Below are positions 10,876 through 12,929 of a stretch of DNA of 12,929 nt, piece after piece. This DNA comes from JBCCQL01 sp039414355 (GTDB taxonomy: Bacteria; Planctomycetota; Planctomycetia; Pirellulales; Lacipirellulaceae), in the NCBI GenBank assembly GCA_039414355.1, contig JBCDJN010000133.1:1-12929 (forward strand). The letters are read 5' to 3'. Under the pieces are notes generated by a model. That model was given only the letters and a program-made list of their open reading frames with translations. It did not search any database and had not been told where the DNA came from. The position numbers were made by a program, and so were the translations under genes. The number at the start of each line of letters is the position of its first letter. Within the stretch, counting starts at the first letter, position 1.

Positions 10876-12645
10876 ATGCCGGCCGAGACCCAAACCGCGT
10901 TCGCCCCCGCGACCGACCTCACCCACCCGTCGCTGCACGTCTACAACACGCTCAGCAAGCAGAAGGAGCCGTTCACCACGCTCGCTCCCGGCAAGGTGGG
11001 CGTCTACCTCTGCGGGCCCACCGTCTACGCCCAGGCCCACATCGGCCACATGGTGGGGCCGGTCATCTTTGACTGCATCAAGCGGTACCTCACCTACTGC
11101 GGCTACGACGTCACGTGGGTGGTCAACATCACCGACGTAGACGACAAACTAATCGCCAAGGCCAACGAGCGCGGCATCACCATGCTCGAGGTCGCCGAGG
11201 AGAACATCCGCGACTACGAGGAGAACCTCGCCGCGTTGGGCGTCGACCAGATCGACCACTTCCCCCGCGCCACCGACTGCATGGGCGAGATCATCCAGTT
11301 CGTTGAAGACCTGGTCGACCGCGGCTTCGCCTACGAGGCGGGCGGCGACGTCTACTTCGACTGCGGCAAGGACACCAGCTACGGCAAGCTCTCCAACCGC
11401 TCGCTCGACGCCATGCAGGGCGACGGCGGCGAGGGGGGCGCCGGCCGCAAACGCTCGGCGGCGGACTTCGCCTTGTGGAAGTCGGCCAAGCCAGGCGAGC
11501 CGAGTTGGGAGAGCCCGTGGGGCGACGGCCGGCCGGGCTGGCACATCGAGTGCTCGGCGATGAGCAAGAAGCTGCTCGGCGAGTCGTTCGAGATCCACGG
11601 CGGCGGCCTCGACCTGGTCTTCCCGCACCACGAGAACGAGGTCGCCCAAAGCGAGTGCTGCCACGGCAAGCCGATGGCGACCTACTGGGCCCACAACGGC
11701 CTGCTGCGAAAGGACAGCGCCGCCGGCAAGATCGGCGGCCGCGCCGACAGAAACGCAGCCGAAGGTGGCGAGCCCGGAGCGTCAGCGACGGGAGCCGAAG
11801 ACACCGGCGGCAAGATGTCCCGCAGCAAGGGCGCCGGCGGACTTGCCGACCTGATCAAGTCACAAGGCGGCGAGCGGATCCGCTTCTTCCTGCTCCGCAC
11901 CCATTACCGCAGCACGGTGCTCTTCAGCGAGCCGGCCATCGAAGAGGCGGGCGTTGGCCTCGATGGCTTCTACCGCCTCTTCAAGCGTTACACCCGCGTC
12001 ACCGGCAATGACTTCTACGACCTGCCGGCCTGTGGTTTACGCGGCGCCGAGATCGAAGGCCTGAGCGACGAAGCCGCCGCCGCGCGGGCGAAGTTCCACT
12101 CCGCGATGGACGACGACTTCAACACAGGCGGCGCCACCGCCGAGCTGTTCGAGCTGGCCAAGATCGCCAACAAGCAGTGCGAAGCGGGCGACCTCGAGGG
12201 CGCCGGCAAGAGCGACGCCGCGGCCGTCGCCGAGTTCACCGCCACCGTGACGCTGCTCAAGCAAATCGCCGGCATCCTCGGCATCTTCCACGAGCCCCCG
12301 GCGTCAGCCGGGGGGGCGAGCGACGAGTTGCTCGCCCAAGTCATGCAATTGGTCATCGACCTCCGCGCCGAGAGCCGCAAGGCAAAGAACTTCGCCGTGG
12401 CCGACGCCATCCGCGACGGCCTCGCCCCCACCGGCATCACCCTCGAAGACCGCGCCGGCGGAACGGAATGGGAGGGCGGCGGAGACGACGCGACCGAGGC
12501 GGTCATGCAGATGCTGATCGCCCTCCGCGCCGACGCCCGAGCCGCGAAAGACTTCGCCACCGCTGATGCGTTGCGTGACCAACTGGCCGCCATCGGCGTG
12601 ACGATCGAAGACCGCGCCGGCGGAGCGGAGTGGTCCGCGAGCTAG
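10876..12645 (+). CDS. cysS: Cysteine--tRNA ligase with duplicated C-terminal tail
   Basis: A 589-aa class I aminoacyl-tRNA synthetase charging tRNA-Cys. HIGH is at 55-58. Zinc ligands are Cys46 (LCGPTVY), Cys226 (WHIEC), His251 and Glu255 (FPHHENE). The KMSKS loop reads KMSRSKG at 313-319, a mild variant. Three features set it apart. First, about 30 extra low-complexity residues (roughly 281-312) lie between NGLLRKD and KMSRS, where the E. coli enzyme has only a few. Second, a PPASAGGAS stretch at 474-482 is encoded by a palindrome. Third, the C-terminal helical tail that normally ends the protein is present twice (489-542 and 543-589, 29 of 44 aligned residues identical). These additions account for a length well above the usual 460-500. 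The catalytic set is intact, so I expect activity. ATG at 10876 is chosen because an earlier frame would overlap the divergent gene. Confidence 0.95.
   Translation: MPAETQTAFAPATDLTHPSLHVYNTLSKQKEPFTTLAPGKVGVYLCGPTVYAQAHIGHMVGPVIFDCIKRYLTYCGYDVTWVVNITDVDDKLIAKANERGITMLEVAEENIRDYEENLAALGVDQIDHFPRATDCMGEIIQFVEDLVDRGFAYEAGGDVYFDCGKDTSYGKLSNRSLDAMQGDGGEGGAGRKRSAADFALWKSAKPGEPSWESPWGDGRPGWHIECSAMSKKLLGESFEIHGGGLDLVFPHHENEVAQSECCHGKPMATYWAHNGLLRKDSAAGKIGGRADRNAAEGGEPGASATGAEDTGGKMSRSKGAGGLADLIKSQGGERIRFFLLRTHYRSTVLFSEPAIEEAGVGLDGFYRLFKRYTRVTGNDFYDLPACGLRGAEIEGLSDEAAAARAKFHSAMDDDFNTGGATAELFELAKIANKQCEAGDLEGAGKSDAAAVAEFTATVTLLKQIAGILGIFHEPPASAGGASDELLAQVMQLVIDLRAESRKAKNFAVADAIRDGLAPTGITLEDRAGGTEWEGGGDDATEAVMQMLIALRADARAAKDFATADALRDQLAAIGVTIEDRAGGAEWSAS
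11767..11796. repeat. Palindromic-type element in the CysRS KMSKS loop
   Basis: This 30-nt stretch lies in frame and encodes the GEPGASATGA part of the extra loop before KMSRS. GGC (11767-11769) can pair with GCC (11794-11796) and CCCG (11773-11776) with CGGG (11789-11792), with the core GCGTCAGC at 11779-11786 at the tip. The same core forms the tip of the perfect hairpin at 12295-12314. I recall similar GAGCGTCAGCGACGGG-type words as dispersed repeats in this group of planctomycetes, but this needs a genome search. Confidence 0.5.
12295..12314. repeat. Perfect 8-bp hairpin palindrome inside cysS
   Basis: CCCCCGGC at 12295-12302 and GCCGGGGG at 12307-12314 flank a GTCA loop. It is read in frame as part of PPASAGG, a linker just before the first copy of the duplicated tail. 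GC content and symmetry are far above the surrounding codons. It shares GCGTCAGC with the element at 11779-11786. Confidence 0.7.
12340..12642 (+). repeat. Tandem duplication of the CysRS C-terminal tail
   Basis: Unit 1 (12340-12501) and unit 2 (12502-12642) have an exact 162-nt period, both starting with GTCATGCA. At the protein level VMQLVIDLRAE... and VMQMLIALRAD... align over 44 residues with 29 identical and no gap. An identical 20-mer, TCGAAGACCGCGCCGGCGGA, occurs at 12443-12462 and 12605-12624. Unit 1 carries a linker (EGGGDDATEA) that joins it to unit 2. Confidence 0.93.
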
Positions 12646-12669
12646 CCGGTTAACGAGGAAAGCCCCCGC

Positions 12670-12854
12670 ATGCGACATAAGATCTAACTCGAACGCTCGG
12701 ACGAGGGCGTCGTCGTTTCCGTTCTAGGCCCGCCAGGATGGCACTGATAAATCGACGGCGACTAAGCGACGCCAACACCCACCAGGCGATTCAGCAGGAT
12801 CTGATCCGCAAAGTGAATCATGATGCTGTGATCGCTGCACAAAGAAGGGCGAGG
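12670..12854 (+). pseudogene. Decayed HicB-like antitoxin gene
   Basis: After the cysS stop, GAGGAA at 12655-12660 precedes ATG at 12670. The frame reads MRHKI, TAA, then LERSDEGVVVSVLGPPGWH, two stops (12745-12750), IDGD and another stop (12763-12765). The run matches the N-terminal half of HicB antitoxins (a basic first strand, S-x-EG-x-x-VSVPGLPGC), and GD continues the usual QGDT. The continuation seems to move to another frame, where SDANTHQAIQQDLIRKVNHDAVIAAQ (12765-12842) resembles the helix that follows in HicB, ending at a TGA (12855-12857). With at least four in-frame stops it cannot make a working protein. No hicA toxin is recognisable beside it. Family assignment is from memory of the HicB pattern. 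Confidence 0.55.
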
Positions 12855-12929
12855 TGAGGTACTACGTTGTTCCCATCACAAAGAATGAGACGGCTCAGAG
12901 GCTTCTCACTAGCGACGTTACTTGCAGTC
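12854..12929 (+). other. Open frame running off the right edge, unknown
   Basis: A GTG at 12854 opens a frame that stays open for 25 codons to the window end (reading RYYVVPITKNETAQRLLTSD). It lacks a clear Shine-Dalgarno, overlaps the end of the HicB-like remnant and matches no family I recognise. It may be part of the same decayed locus or the start of an unrelated gene. Confidence 0.2.

Noticed and set aside
11315..11475. Loss of function of CysRS through an altered zinc site or KMSKS
   Set aside because: HIGH, all four zinc ligands and a KMSRS loop are present, so despite its additions the enzyme looks functional.

Overview
The window looks like a chromosomal stretch of a GC-rich planctomycete, probably from the Pirellulales. 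This is inferred from protein features, not from a marker gene. The cues are a lysine-only histone-H1-like start, three small membrane proteins with an N-terminal M-[ST]-x-NPF-x-[SA]-P motif, a 72-aa family I associate with this phylum, a CYTH/CyaB protein, and an LpxB of Gram-negative lipid A synthesis. There is no rRNA, tRNA, CRISPR, integrase or transposase, and most of the window is ordinary chromosome.

Left half, all minus strand (7230 down to 1). A UDP-sugar pyrophosphorylase overlaps a CYTH-domain gene by 4 nt (ATGA), and an MFS transporter follows 55 nt later. Next come a 62-aa ORF with a very good ribosome binding site and a 307-nt gap holding a strong GC hairpin. Then come lpxB, a membrane-embedded M50 (site-2-type) protease that overlaps an SGNH-hydrolase-like gene by 4 nt (GTGA), a low-GC stretch, and the start of a lysine-rich DNA-binding-type protein cut by the window edge. 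UDP-sugar supply and lipid A disaccharide synthesis both serve the envelope, but the spacing does not prove one operon.

Right half. Two tandem paralogous membrane proteins on the plus strand (7340-8175) face a 72-aa conserved hypothetical gene on the minus strand. Divergent from that gene is metK, with a readable promoter and ribosome binding site. An imperfect inverted repeat built from three 9-nt units per arm fills the metK-ispF gap and ends 4 nt before the ispF start codon. Past ispF, a third NPF-type membrane protein lies on the minus strand, divergent from cysS. After cysS, a HicB-like antitoxin gene is broken by in-frame stops and a likely frameshift.

The most unusual object is CysRS (589 aa, longer than the usual 460-500). 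Its C-terminal helical tail is duplicated in tandem with an exact 162-nt period. Two short elements sharing a GCGTCAGC core lie in frame in its coding sequence, one in the catalytic KMSKS loop and one just before the duplicated tail. I did not find convincing evidence for a wholly new multi-gene system. The best leads are the CysRS architecture, the palindromic elements, the tandem NPF-motif proteins and the low-GC stretch at 300-680.
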